Origin: Sclerotinia nivalis
Lineage: Eukaryota > Ascomycota > Leotiomycetes > Helotiales > Sclerotiniaceae
Direction of reading: 5' to 3'
Assembly (NCBI GenBank): GCA_029531795.1
Contig: JAPEIS010000006.1
Coordinates: 1,178,001 to 1,242,000 of the forward strand
Length of the DNA stretch: 64,000 nt
Shown: positions 36,965-47,520 of the stretch, in pieces
Layout: each line of letters starts with the position of its first letter
Position numbering within the stretch: position 1 is the first letter of the stretch
Made by a program: the position numbers and the translations under genes
The notes under the pieces: generated by a model
Databases searched by the model: none
Seen by the model: the letters and a program-made list of their open reading frames with translations, nothing else
Told to the model about the DNA's origin: nothing

Positions 36965-37210
36965 TTCCCATTATTCCTCTCCTCCTTTCCCACTCCTCCC
37001 AATTTTCCATTCCTTCTTCCCTCTCTTTTTCCTTACTCAATCCCCAATCCCCAAACCCCACATCCCAAACCCCAAACCCCAAAAAACAAAACTCACGAAT
37101 CAAAATCCCATCAAGCTATAGAGGACCAATCCCTTGAAATCTAATCTAATTTGATATAATCTAATATAATCTAGCAGCACTAACCTAACCAAATCAAACC
37201 AACCAACAGA

Positions 37211-37527
37211 AAGAGAAACAAAATAACATTGCTCCTCTCGCACAATTCCCTTGTTTGGCGGCGAGATTGGCGGTCTATGGAGATGTATTCTTAATGTATT
37301 TCTTTCCCTTCTTTCCCTTTGTGTCCTCGTCTTGTGTACAGTTATATTTCTTCCCATCCCCCCATCCTCCCATCCTGTTTCTTTCCAATTCCAAAAGAAA
37401 AAGAGAGGAGTGAATTAAAAAGAGATAAGAAAAAGATATTGCTCCTCTCGCAAACTCCTTGCCTTTTGGTGGAAAGAGAGCGATCTGTGGAGATGTTTCC
37501 TTCATTTCGTCCTTTCTTCCTTGCTTT
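37211..37527. repeat. Imperfect direct duplication, about 209-bp period
   Basis: Copy 1 (about 37211-37319) and copy 2 (about 37420-37527) share ATTGCTCCTCTCGCA, a TTGG-GG-GAGA block, CTNTGGAGATGT and a CTTTCTTCCTT end. Differences include small indels, so it is old and is not RIP-type. Confidence 0.8.
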
Positions 37528-38361
37528 ATAGCTCTTCCCATCTTCTTTCTTCAAGATAATTGAGAGGTTGAATTGATAATTGGAAGGAAGTAGGTAGAAG
37601 GAGGAAGTAATATGGTAGGCTAGTCTGATTTGATTTAAAGAATTTGTTGCAAGTCGTCACTCGAAGAATATAATATTCGGAGTTTTGTGTAGTATTCCCA
37701 GCGCTGGTTTTTGGTTTCGCAAGGTGTGGATTGGTAAAGGGGTAGCTCGTGGCGTCGATGGTGTGGATGTGGATGTATGATATGGGTAGAGACAAATGTT
37801 GATTCGTCAAGAATTGATCATATTTGAGATGAGAAGAATATAGATAGATAGATATCGATATCCGAATCCGCAGAATGATAATAAGGTAGAGGCATCCAAG
37901 TTGAACGTGGTAATGGCTGCAGTATATCCCTGTCCCGATTTGAGATATACAGCGAATAAGATTGGATGAAAGAATAGAATTTGAAGCAAATATTATGCAG
38001 TGTATTCTCGAGCGGTACCCTTACCTTCGTAGAGGTCAAATCATGATGTATGCTGTTGAAAACTCAACTTTAACACCTTGATTCTGTGCGACGGAGCTTT
38101 GGTGGTCGAAAGGTGCGTGAGAATAGTTTCTCAATTTCGACATTTTGTATTTGGTTTTGACTCTTTGATGTGGGTGTGGATGGATGAAGAGCTTTCATGC
38201 GACATAACGCCTGTGAAGGAGTGAAAATGCGTAAGCATTCATCCATCTGATATGCCTTAGATAAACCCATCCAAACTCTACAACCAAAGGGGGCCGAAGA
38301 ATCTGGCAATTGAAGAACCAAAAAATGATAGAAGTGAAGTGACTTTGAGATAAGACTCTTA

Positions 38362-38874
38362 CTAGGGATCCAAATAATCGACCTCCCCATCAAAAAGTCT
38401 CAACACCACATCCAGCATAGCAGGACAAAGATCAATATCACAACTCACATCCTCATCATCATCCTCACCACCAAAAAGTCTTCGTTGCATTTTCCCCAAT
38501 TCTTCTTCTTCCCTCCCCTTCACTTCCCCTATTATCATTTGTCTTTCCATCTCCAATTGTTTCATATTTTGTTTCATAGCCAACATCTCTAGCTCAGCAG
38601 CCTGTCTCGCCTTCCATCTCATCCAACTTTGATCGAAGTTTTGTCTTAGTAATGGTGCAGGTCCATTACCGGGTCTATGAGTTGGAATATAGAAACTAGA
38701 GTCTCTAGCTTCGAGGATTCCTTCGTTGAGATCGGTGGCAAGAGTGGATTTGCGAGAGCTAGTGCGACGGGCGCGTGAGCCTGGCCTTTCCCGACGCCGA
38801 TTTTGTCGATGTTGGATGGGAGGAGAGGAGTTTGAAGTGTGAGGGATGGGGGGAGTTAGATTTGCAGTGAGCAT
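38362..38874 (-). CDS. Hypothetical protein, charged C-terminal helix
   Basis: Intact 170-aa frame. The N-terminus is Pro/Ser/Arg-rich (RRRERPGSRARRTSSRKS), followed by a central RPGNGPAPLLRQNFDQSWMR. A long helix rich in Met, Glu and Lys follows (about residues 90-130, EMLAMKQNMKQLEMERQ) and probably forms a coiled coil. The end is acidic (GGEDDDEDVSCDIDLCP). No known domain recognised. The balanced composition compared with the neighbouring low-complexity frames, and the clear start and stop, support a real gene, but expression is unproven. A basic patch next to an acidic tail suggests a nuclear or RNA-associated protein; that is speculation. Confidence 0.6.
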   Translation of the reverse strand: MLTANLTPPIPHTSNSSPPIQHRQNRRRERPGSRARRTSSRKSTLATDLNEGILEARDSSFYIPTHRPGNGPAPLLRQNFDQSWMRWKARQAAELEMLAMKQNMKQLEMERQMIIGEVKGREEEELGKMQRRLFGGEDDDEDVSCDIDLCPAMLDVVLRLFDGEVDYLDP

Positions 38875-40890
38875 TGTGAAAGTAGTAATGGTAAGATACT
38901 TTGAGTTTGAGTGTGTGAGGGAGGTTCGGTTCTAAAAGTTTCGATAGGCTGACACAATACAAAAGCAACAATATCCAAAACCGAGAGGTATAGTAGATGG
39001 AAGCCCAAAGAATAGAGCACAAGAAATCGAATTAACGATAAAAGAATCAAAAGATCAAATAAAAGAGGAAGATATTCAACTTATATCTCGTCTCGCGATG
39101 GGTCAATAACTCTTAGAGTCACTACTAATAAAAATAATAGTCACCACTCGATGACTCGAATATATTATATAGCATCTCCTATATGTCACCATATCATGTG
39201 TTTTCTACCCGAATCTTTTCACACCACAATCCAATCCGTTGTTTGGAATCATTAATCATTACACCCATCATTCCATCACTCACCCATCTCTATCCGGGAG
39301 CCGAAAAAGAAAAAGAAAGTGACTCACAACCCGGCGTGGCAGTGTCATTCAACAAGGATCCCTTGGCAAGGTTCCATCCGAAAACGAGGCAAAAGATCTG
39401 AAGCATTTGTTGGGATATTTGCCTTGATTGGATGTTTCGGGATTTTCGGTATATCAAGACAATTCGTTTTGTTGCATATCTGAAAGTGGTTGAAGGAGCC
39501 TTGTTTTAAATTTGGTGGTGTGGCTGGCTAATGTCTAGGATGAGAGTGGCGAGATTTCTAGCGTGACGCATATGTAGATAAATGGGAGAAACCCGACGGG
39601 GAAATAGATACAACCTATGGCTAGCTACAGAATATTTCACTTCGCCTCATTCGTGCATCTTTACTATATTTTGATGGAAATTCCGATTTTCGGGATTACC
39701 CCAGTCTAGGCTCCATATTAGGTCACTGTTACTATGAAGTGATTACCAAGAATGCGCACGTGCAAGGCTATCCTATACGAGTACGAACGAACACCAATAT
39801 AATGTGGACATTTTTCTAGGCAGGATGAAGTATCGTCACCGTCGCGAAGGCAAATAATGCCGTTTCTGCTATTTGGGGGAAGATCTGATTGCGAGTCTAA
39901 TGTAATTCGGTTCTTTTATTTTATTCAATGAAGGCGTAAGTGAGAGTTACCTGGAGTGTGACTTGAATTGTCTAGGCAAGATATACGAGTAAAATGGAAA
40001 GGATAGTAGATGGAATACTGTCGAAGACATACAAGTCATCAAGTGATGACTACGACTTCATCTACCTGGAACCATGAGACAAGCTTAGGCAGGTCATAGG
40101 ATAGTCATTGCGAAAACGAATAGACACTAGAGGAAATAGTGTCGAGGATCTCGGAAAAGTCATCAAGCGATGACTACAACCCCATCTTCATTATGATTCA
40201 AAATGAGACTATTGTAGGCATCCTTCCCTCGTTCTCTCGGTCTGACCTTTCGAATCATCTAAACAATGCCATCCATCGTGATCTGGTATTTTCATTATCA
40301 GAAAATATTCGCTCCGGAGCGTAGCTTCCACGGATTAGATATATCCCTGGATCTAGATTTTTCATGATGCACAAATCTCATTGGAATCAAGCATTTAGAT
40401 ATTCCGTATGTAGAGATCTAACCAGATGGTATTCCTGTTCTAGTCAACTTCGATATGCTACAAACTTACTGAATCCATTTTAAACGGCACATCACAACCA
40501 TTAATTCCTCAGAGAGAGTTGGATGAGGATACCTAGTGGTGAGTCATTCGGCCAGTTTCATTGTATATCTGATCTCATGAGGAAATTCAAATATACTTAT
40601 TTAATCGAAGTTATGGACAAGGCACCTGTATGGGATCAGACTCGATATTGTAGAATTTCGGATGCTATAACTGTCTTCCATTTCCTCCTTATTGTTTGAT
40701 CCTATATCTTATACTAAACATTCAAGTGGCAAGCGAAAACGGGAATAGAAAATGACTTGTGCTAAATCATAACATACGAGCTTTGTCTTCGGCCCCTCGG
40801 TGCCGGAAAAAGAATCATGATTCGTTTCGCTCTACTCCTCGAATCCTTTTTCTAAGGCAACTTTGGGATCTATATCGCAGCTTATCTTAC
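38875..40890. other. Intergenic, last unique DNA before the retroelement block
   Basis: Unique, moderately AT-rich DNA. One decayed duplication at 40019-40225 is listed separately. A 72-aa frame at 39183-39401 is unsupported. Confidence 0.55.
40019..40225 (+). repeat. Decayed direct duplication with near-palindromic core
   Basis: Units at about 40019-40105 and 40139-40225 share GTCGA-GA, AAGTCATCAAG(T/C)GATGACTAC, CATCT, ATGAGAC and TAGGCA. The core AGTCATCA-AG-TGATGACT is an 8-bp inverted repeat with a 2-nt loop in copy 1; one arm position is changed in copy 2. In one shared frame both read SSSDDY, so they may be remains of a tandem coding repeat. Confidence 0.7.
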
Positions 40891-41040
40891 TGGAGGTTTG
40901 TCAGATACTCAATATAGTAATAATGAAACTATTTATAAAAAATTCAAGTCTATATATCTCATTCTATTCTACTATAAAACTTCCTTTATAAATCAGCCTT
41001 TGATCTATATGATCAAGAGCAAATCATTCAATTCAATCAT

Positions 41041-41330
41041 TTAATTCTATCACTTCAATATAATCATCTTCTTCCCGATCCCTTCAACGTACTCTGTAAT
41101 TATACTATCTCGTGATAATAATTCAATATCTTTCTTTTTATTTTCAATACTTTCTTCTTTAATCTCATTATTCTCAATTAATCAAATTATATCTAGATTA
41201 TCGAAACCGATATTTTGATTATCGATTTTATTATTCTTTTCAATATCTCTTTTTATTACGAGATAGTATAATCACAAAACACGTTGAAGGGATCGAGGAA
41301 AAGATGATTATATTGAAGTAATAGAATTAA
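41041..41330. repeat. Inverted repeat, about 85-bp arms
   Basis: Left arm about 41041-41127 and right arm about 41250-41330 are reverse complements with scattered transitions (e.g. core CGATCCCTTCAACGT on the left). The spacer is about 110 bp and AT-rich. The right arm abuts the LTR-like sequence at 41346, so the arms probably derive from an element leader. Confidence 0.85.
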
Positions 41331-41345
41331 ATAATAGAATTAAAT

Positions 41346-41491
41346 TATTACAGTGGTGGTAGAGTGCTTTAAGATATGATGATATTCTACGAAGAAGGAA
41401 GAAGGTGTTAGGAAGAGCGTCGATTATATAAGGGATGGGTGTTTTAGATAGTTATATAGATTAGCTAGGAATGGGTTACGAATTTGTAATA
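41346..41491 (-). repeat. 146-bp LTR-like copy, minus orientation, RIP-degraded
   Basis: Reverse complement of the LTR at 42329-42474, same length, with many G-to-A/C-to-T differences (ends TATTAC.. where the other copy has TGTCAC..). Flanks TAAAT and GTACT do not match, so no target duplication is preserved. Confidence 0.8.
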
Positions 41492-42328
41492 GTACTTTTT
41501 TCCTCAAAGTTTAGTTTGTTCTTAAACTATTGATAAAATCTTTTTGAAAAACAATTGTTCAAGTAAAATCTTGTTCAGGTGTTCCAAATTTCTGAATTGT
41601 AAGATCACTTTTCAAATTTTAAAATCGTTTTAAAATTTGAGATATTATTTTCTTGTTCAAGTAAACTGTACTTTTTTTTTTGTTGATCATTGTAAAATCT
41701 TTGTAGAAGCTGGAGTTGATAATAGTATTGTAGCGTTTGGGTAATTCAAGATTTATAATAGTAATCCAGGTTTCTTGAAGTGTAAACGATAATAGTTGAT
41801 TAGGGTCTTTTCATTATCTTTTAGATCTAATATTGGTTGTTAGATTGATATATAATATTTCTATTTGATTTGATAATAATAGTTATCTTTATTATAGTTA
41901 TCAAGTATACCTTTAAATATCCATTTTTGAATTGGTTCTTTCTTTTCGTTTTCTTTTTCGAGGATTTTGTTTTTTGTGATTTTCGATTCCGATTCGTTAA
42001 TTAAAGTTTGTTTTAGGAAATGAGATTTTGGATATATTGGTTTTAATAATAAATGATGGAATACTGAGAAAATTCGTATATTTTCTAGTAATTCGATTAA
42101 ACAAATATACAGATAGATCTTTATTATTTTATATAATTTGATTCATTTATTGTTGAACTTTTTTGCTTTATAAGATATCTTTATGTTTTTTGTATTTATA
42201 TATATTTTTTGTTTTTTTGTATATTATAGTGAATCTGATCTGTTTCGATTTATATATTCTTTGTAGATTGTAATAGATTGTTTCGTAAGTGTTTTGAGTT
42301 GATTTAGAATATATTTTATTTTATTGAT
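41492..42328. other. AT-rich spacer between head-to-head LTRs
   Basis: About 840 bp of very AT-rich sequence without recognisable frames; probably decayed element DNA. Confidence 0.5.
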
Positions 42329-42474
42329 TGTCACGGGTTCGTAACCCGTTCCTAGCTAGTCTGCATGGCTGCCTAAGGCACCCATCCCCCATATAGTTGG
42401 CGCTCTTTCTAACACCTTCTTCCTTCTTTGTAGAATATCATCATATCTTAAAGCATTCTACCATCATTGTGATA
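42329..42474 (+). repeat. LTR of family A, 146 bp
   Basis: Begins TGTCACGGG and ends ATTGTGATA (RIP form of GTGACA), an imperfect terminal inverted repeat. Contains the small hairpin CGGGTT-CGT-AACCCG at 42334-42348. Less mutated than its inverted partner at 41346. Gag follows about 360 bp downstream. Confidence 0.8.
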
Positions 42475-42837
42475 GTATATTCTACCCTTTATAAAGATTC
42501 TGCTGTTGAACGGGAAAGACAGCCTAGTCTTGCTAAATAATCAATTTCACGAAATACTCGGAAACTTCGATTATTAATATATTGATGAATAATAAACAAT
42601 GTTTTAATTCGATTCCAATTCAAACCCAGACCCAAACCCAAACCCAGATTCAAAACCAAACTCAGACTCAAACCCAGACCTCGATTTAACCAGTACTACG
42701 TTGTTATATACTCGAAATCAAAGACCCTACAATTATACCCCAGTTTTTAAGACCGTCTTAAATAATCTATCACCATATCGGATACTATTCAATCAACCCC
42801 ATCAGAACTATCGATACCCTTAATCCAATCAAAGACA

Positions 42838-44330
42838 ATGCCCGAACTCCGAAAGTATATTAAATCTGTTTTCTTTAATTATCAATGGTTTGCATATAAG
42901 CTCTCCAGTGTTGAAGATGGAGATCTTAAAGATTCAATTTCTATTTCCGATATGTTTATTAATATACAGAACCCTGAAGCCATTACATATATACAATATT
43001 TGTTCAGTTTTACAAAACGAACGTTAGCTCAAATAGAACAATATCGACAAGAAATATATGTATTACAAGGAGATCTGCAATTAAATAATACAGTTAATAT
43101 GAGATTAATGATTCAGAACTCTGCTTTTCGGGAACAATATGATCAATCATCTATCGGTGCAAATCCTACTGTATCAATTTATCGATCACGACAAACTACG
43201 AAGAATCCTGAATCATTTAAAGATGAAAAAACAGGTTTATTGATTCGATAAAACGAATACGAAGATTGGAAAATGGATTTATATATTTGTTGAAAAAGCG
43301 ATCCTGCAGTTTTCGATACAGAACAAAAGAAATTGTTATATATAATTTCACTTTTGAAAGGAATAGTTCGATAAAAAAAACGAAAGGATATTGAAGGAAT
43401 TATAAATGATATATTGGAATTTACTATTGTGGATATATTCCTGAAGAAACTCGATGGTCTTTATATTTCAACTGATGCTAAACGTGAAGTAGCAATCAAA
43501 TTCGATAAACTCAAAATAAACGAAAAAACCCTATTTCCCTCTTTTTATTCATAATTGGAATATTTGGGTGTACTTAGTGGAAAGATTCCTTGAGAAATAG
43601 TTTTTGTAATGAAACAAAAAGTAATTGACGAATTGAAAGCATTGATAAAAAACAATTCAAATCCTTACGAACTTATTGATATTGAAGAATAGAGAAAGAA
43701 GTTTTAAGTATAAAACCAAAATTATCGGGATAACAAGTATTATAATACAAACTCTTCGAAATCTAATTCAATTTATATTCAACGATAAGTATTGTTAGTA
43801 TTTTATATCCAAGACGACCTTATGGATTTCGATGCAATCAGAACCCCAAAATAAATACAAAAAGAATACGAATATCTTTATGATCTATATTATTTTTATA
43901 AACAATCTAGTTATCGAGTTGTAAACTGCGAAGTAAAGAAACAAGTCGATGTTATAAGAAATACAAACGGATATAAAGGTATTTCTTGTGGAAGTAATTA
44001 TTTGAGAAATAATCATTAACTATATTAAAATCAACAATACCATCCAAATAGTTCAATCAATCGAGGTAATTATCAATAAGGAGGATATCAAGTACAATCT
44101 CAAATTCAACAATATTGTTTCTTTAATCCAATTGATCGTAAAAGTTTCTAACGAAATAATTATCAAGGTTATAATAATCATCAACAACAATACCTTAATA
44201 TATTCACTGGGTTCGTTGAAGAAGAAATATTAGCATTATCAGAAAGTGTATCAAATATACCTCCTCGCAATACAGTATTATCGCCACCTACATTTGTTCA
44301 AGAGCACTCGGGAAAAGTTTAACCTTTGCG
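42838..44330 (+). pseudogene. Family A gag remnant
   Basis: The first 137 codons are open from ATG 42838 (MPELRKYIKSVFFNYQWFAYK...), with a helical region typical of Ty3/Gypsy Gag (YTKRTLAQIEQYRQEIYVLQGDL-like). The same frame continues with stops through a capsid-like stretch (KREVAIKFDKLK) to a Gln/Asn/Tyr-rich tail at about 44220-44330 (EEEILALSESVSNIPP). No intact CCHC knuckle seen. Broken by nonsense codons, not by frameshifts as far as I can follow. Confidence 0.75.
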
Positions 44331-44379
44331 ACAAATTATTCGCGGGGGTTATCAAGGGATACAGAATGGATACGATGAG

Positions 44380-46510
44380 CAATAACTAGCAAAGAACCTT
44401 TACAATTTAATTTTATAGATAGCAAATCTCTACTCGTTCAAATCATTATGTTCTCAATGCATTCCTTTCCCTTCAATATGATTAGCTTGATTGATAGTGG
44501 ATGTTTAAGAAAGGTATTCGCTAATCGTTCTTTCGTTGATCGAAATAATATCCCAATTCAACCTTTATTACATCATCATGAACTCTATTTGACAAATAGA
44601 AACATTACAGATATTATCATTGATTATTTCGTAATAGATATAACAATAGAACAATATAAAGAAATATAATTATTCTTCGTTATAAAACTTTCTAAAGAAA
44701 TTTCAGTTATCTTCAGGTTATTATAGTTACAATGCTATAATCCATATATAAACTAACGGGATATAATTTTCTCTTTCAATTCTCAATATTACATGATTCA
44801 TTATTGCCTTTACGATATATTCGATCTAATACAAGTACCAATAATTCCTTTGCCAATATATACAAACCAAATATACAAAAGTAGTATATTTACAAAACTA
44901 TTTATTGATAAAATCCTTAATATATTACCTTCAATTAAAACTTTCCTTTTCAATATAAAGAAGAATCCTTCCCGATATTTATCATTATTTATCGAAAACG
45001 AAAACGAAGATAACGAAACACACACTCAAAATTTTAAAACGATCTTAAAAAAGCCATCGGAGCAAGATTATAATGAATCAGTTTCTATAGACGAAGGTTA
45101 TGAATCGATAGAAGACTCTAAAATCGATTTACAAATCAATAAGACCTTGATATTCGGTATAAATCATTATCGTACAAGAATTTACAATAAAGAAACATCA
45201 TATCAAATACAAATGATATCGAACCGACGTCCTATTCAATATAAATCTATACAAAAGATCGCTGGACAATGTCGACCAAAATCAATACCAAAGAATGAAC
45301 CTTTACCATCGCTATCAATCCCAATCCCAAAAGAACAAATCGAGGTTATTTTTAATACAAGACCAGATTTAGATAATATCCATTAATTATAAACTACTAG
45401 TTTTATATCTTTTTATTAATAGGATAAAATGAAGGTTATACGTTTTATATAGAAGGAATTAGATCGAACAAAAGAGATTATCCGACAAGAACGTTTATAT
45501 AAAGTAACAATGGTCCTAATTCTTTAGAAACAAAACTTCAAGGATATACTACACGGAAAAGGCAATATTGTTGATATATTAACCAAAGTATCTCCGAAAC
45601 TTTACGATTTTGTTTACTATTGCTATCAATCAAAATACCTTCGGAAAATAACAAAGATGGATATCGAGAAATTCCTCAATAACAAATCACCACTTAGCGA
45701 TAACGAGATCAGGGAAAAGCTCCTTTCGTGGCTTCAAAACAAATTATCTGCTTTTCTATTTCATTATATAGATACATTTCCTTCACATTAGGTATGGAAT
45801 CACAAAATAGAATTAATACCTGAAAAAGAACCTTTATATTTCAAAAATCATCCTTTATCCCCTTTCGAATTAAAGGTAATTCGAAAATAGATTGATAACA
45901 ACCTTATCAAAGGTTTCATTCAGGAATCAAGATTACAAAGTGCAGCCCTATTACTCTTAACAACCAAACCTAATGAAGGGGTTTGTATCTGTCAGGATTA
46001 TTATGATTTGAACAATATTACTATTAAGAATTGATACCCTTTATCAATTGTTCGAGAAACTTTGAATACTCTTTGCAATAAAAAAATCTATATTAAATTA
46101 GATATTATTGCTGTTTTCAATAAACTTCGTATTGCAGAAAATGACGAATGAAAAACCGTTTTCATTACTCGATTTGGATTATTCGAATCATTAATTATAC
46201 CTTTTGGTTTTTACAATATATCAGTATTATTTCAATATTATATTAATTACATTTTGTTTAACAAACTAGATAAATATTATATTGTATATTTCGATAATAT
46301 TCTTATATACTTCGAAGATAAAAATCAACATCGAGAATATATTCGCAATATAATCCAGAAACTACAAGATGCTAATTTACAAATCGATATTAATAAATAC
46401 AAATTTGAAACAATTTTTACGAAATATTTAGACTTTATGATTACAACTGAAGATATAAAAATAGATCAAAATAAAATATCAATTATTATTTCTTGGATAC
46501 AATCAGCGTC
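44380..46510 (+). pseudogene. Family A pol remnant: protease and reverse transcriptase
   Basis: One frame, -1 relative to gag, carries a retropepsin core (LIDSGC near 44473), a linker open over 197 codons (44793-45386), and RT. RT motifs in order: PLSPFELKVI, GFIQES, CQDYYDLNNIT, KLDI..AFNKLRI, IIPFGFYN, and the catalytic YFDN (normally Y-x-D-D, the second Asp changed to Asn by a G-to-A type change), then LIYFEDKNQH. Coding stops at ATTTCTTGGATACAATCAGC, which in relatives leads into VKDLQ.FL.F.NFYRRFI; that continuation is found inverted at 54483. Catalytically dead. Confidence 0.85.
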
Positions 46511-46795
46511 TGTTAAGATCATATAGGCAAAGAATCAATTAGTCGTAAAACCGTAGCCAAACTTTTCATTACCCTTTCTAATCATGAATAAACTATTACT
46601 TTTAAGTTCAATCAATAAAGAGATATCAGAACGCCTATAGTTCGCCACCATTCCTGTCCTTTCATAAACGATACAAAGAAGCTTGTTTACTAAACATTCC
46701 AAACTGATCGATAACGTTTCTACACTGATGATTCGAAATGAGAACGCCTCCGTTTAGATTTCTTGTTTTAACGAAACTGTTGCGTGATCGTAACA
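46511..46795 (-). repeat. Family B LTR (285 bp), 3' LTR position of copy B2
   Basis: Starts TGTTACGATC and ends GATCTTAACA in minus orientation. Only about six transitions separate it from the LTR at 54484, fewer than from the other two. Immediately upstream on the minus strand is AAAGGGAAGG, a candidate polypurine tract. Confidence 0.92.
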
Positions 46796-47520
46796 GAGCC
46801 TTCCCTTTAAGGCTTCGCTCCTGAGAAGTCTATTAGTTCTAAAGTTGTTTGCTGTTTTTAAATCATTTGCTAGATGCGAAATGCTGTTGGGCAACAATAT
46901 GAATGTAGCGTTTGGTTCTTTGTATAACAAATAAATACAAACAAAATATAAACAATAACAATGCATAGTTTGCTCTATCAGAGCATTATAAACTTTTCAA
47001 TTCTTCATTTCAATTTCCTACAATTCTTTTGTTGATATTGCGATAATACCATCAAATTCCTGAATACCTTCAATATATCTCATCAAACCTTCGAATTAGC
47101 AACACGATCTGTTCATTTACCTTTACAACTCATACAATCAATTTGTCTTCGCTATACTAAGTACATAGCCAATTACAATAGCAGAAAAATTCTACCAAAT
47201 GAGAAAATAATCAATAAGGAATGTTTCTTTCCCAAAGAAATCGATTTATTATATACCGAATGTATCCAAAAGAAGAAAACTTGTGATACATTATCAAAAA
47301 TATTTCATTCTATTATAAATCGAATATTACAACTATATCGCGAATAAAAAGCAGCTCTAGTAGATTCTTCAAAAGAAGTAGCAATTCGAAAAAGTTTAAA
47401 TGATTATTAATTTAATTTTACTCGAAGAATAAAAGTTTTTCTTTGCAAACAAAAAAAGTATAATTTAAAACAAGAACTTCGGAATATAAAAAAGATTGTA
47501 TTAATGTTGAATATATAAAT

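Larger units (their letters stand above)
36443..38361. other. Intergenic with two repeat structures
   Basis: Holds the P450 3' flank, a 20-bp pyrimidine repeat and a 209-bp-period imperfect duplication (separate entries). C-rich CCCCAAA-type runs at 37035-37085 are irregular. All frames here are low-complexity or antisense noise. Confidence 0.6.
42329..46510 (+). mobile_element. Ty3/Gypsy retrotransposon family A, left part (LTR-gag-PR-RT), RIP-degraded
   Basis: Begins with a 146-bp LTR, then gag, protease and reverse transcriptase in order, and stops abruptly inside RT at 46510, where a family B LTR begins. The remaining RT/RNase H lies inverted at 53895-54483. AT-rich with transition-type decay. 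Non-autonomous now. Confidence 0.88.

Noticed and set aside
37030..37085. CCCCAAA/CCCCAAT runs resembling telomeric repeats
   Set aside because: Irregular period and not the TTAGGG-type repeat of ascomycete telomeres; lies inside a chromosome arm with genes on one side.
36749..37144. Overlapping 70-130-codon frames on both strands
   Set aside because: All are translations of the 20-bp pyrimidine repeat and C-rich runs.
46511..46795. Reading the family B LTR as part of family A RT
   Set aside because: Four copies of identical 285-bp length with TG..CA ends occur in the window in different contexts, so it is an independent LTR.
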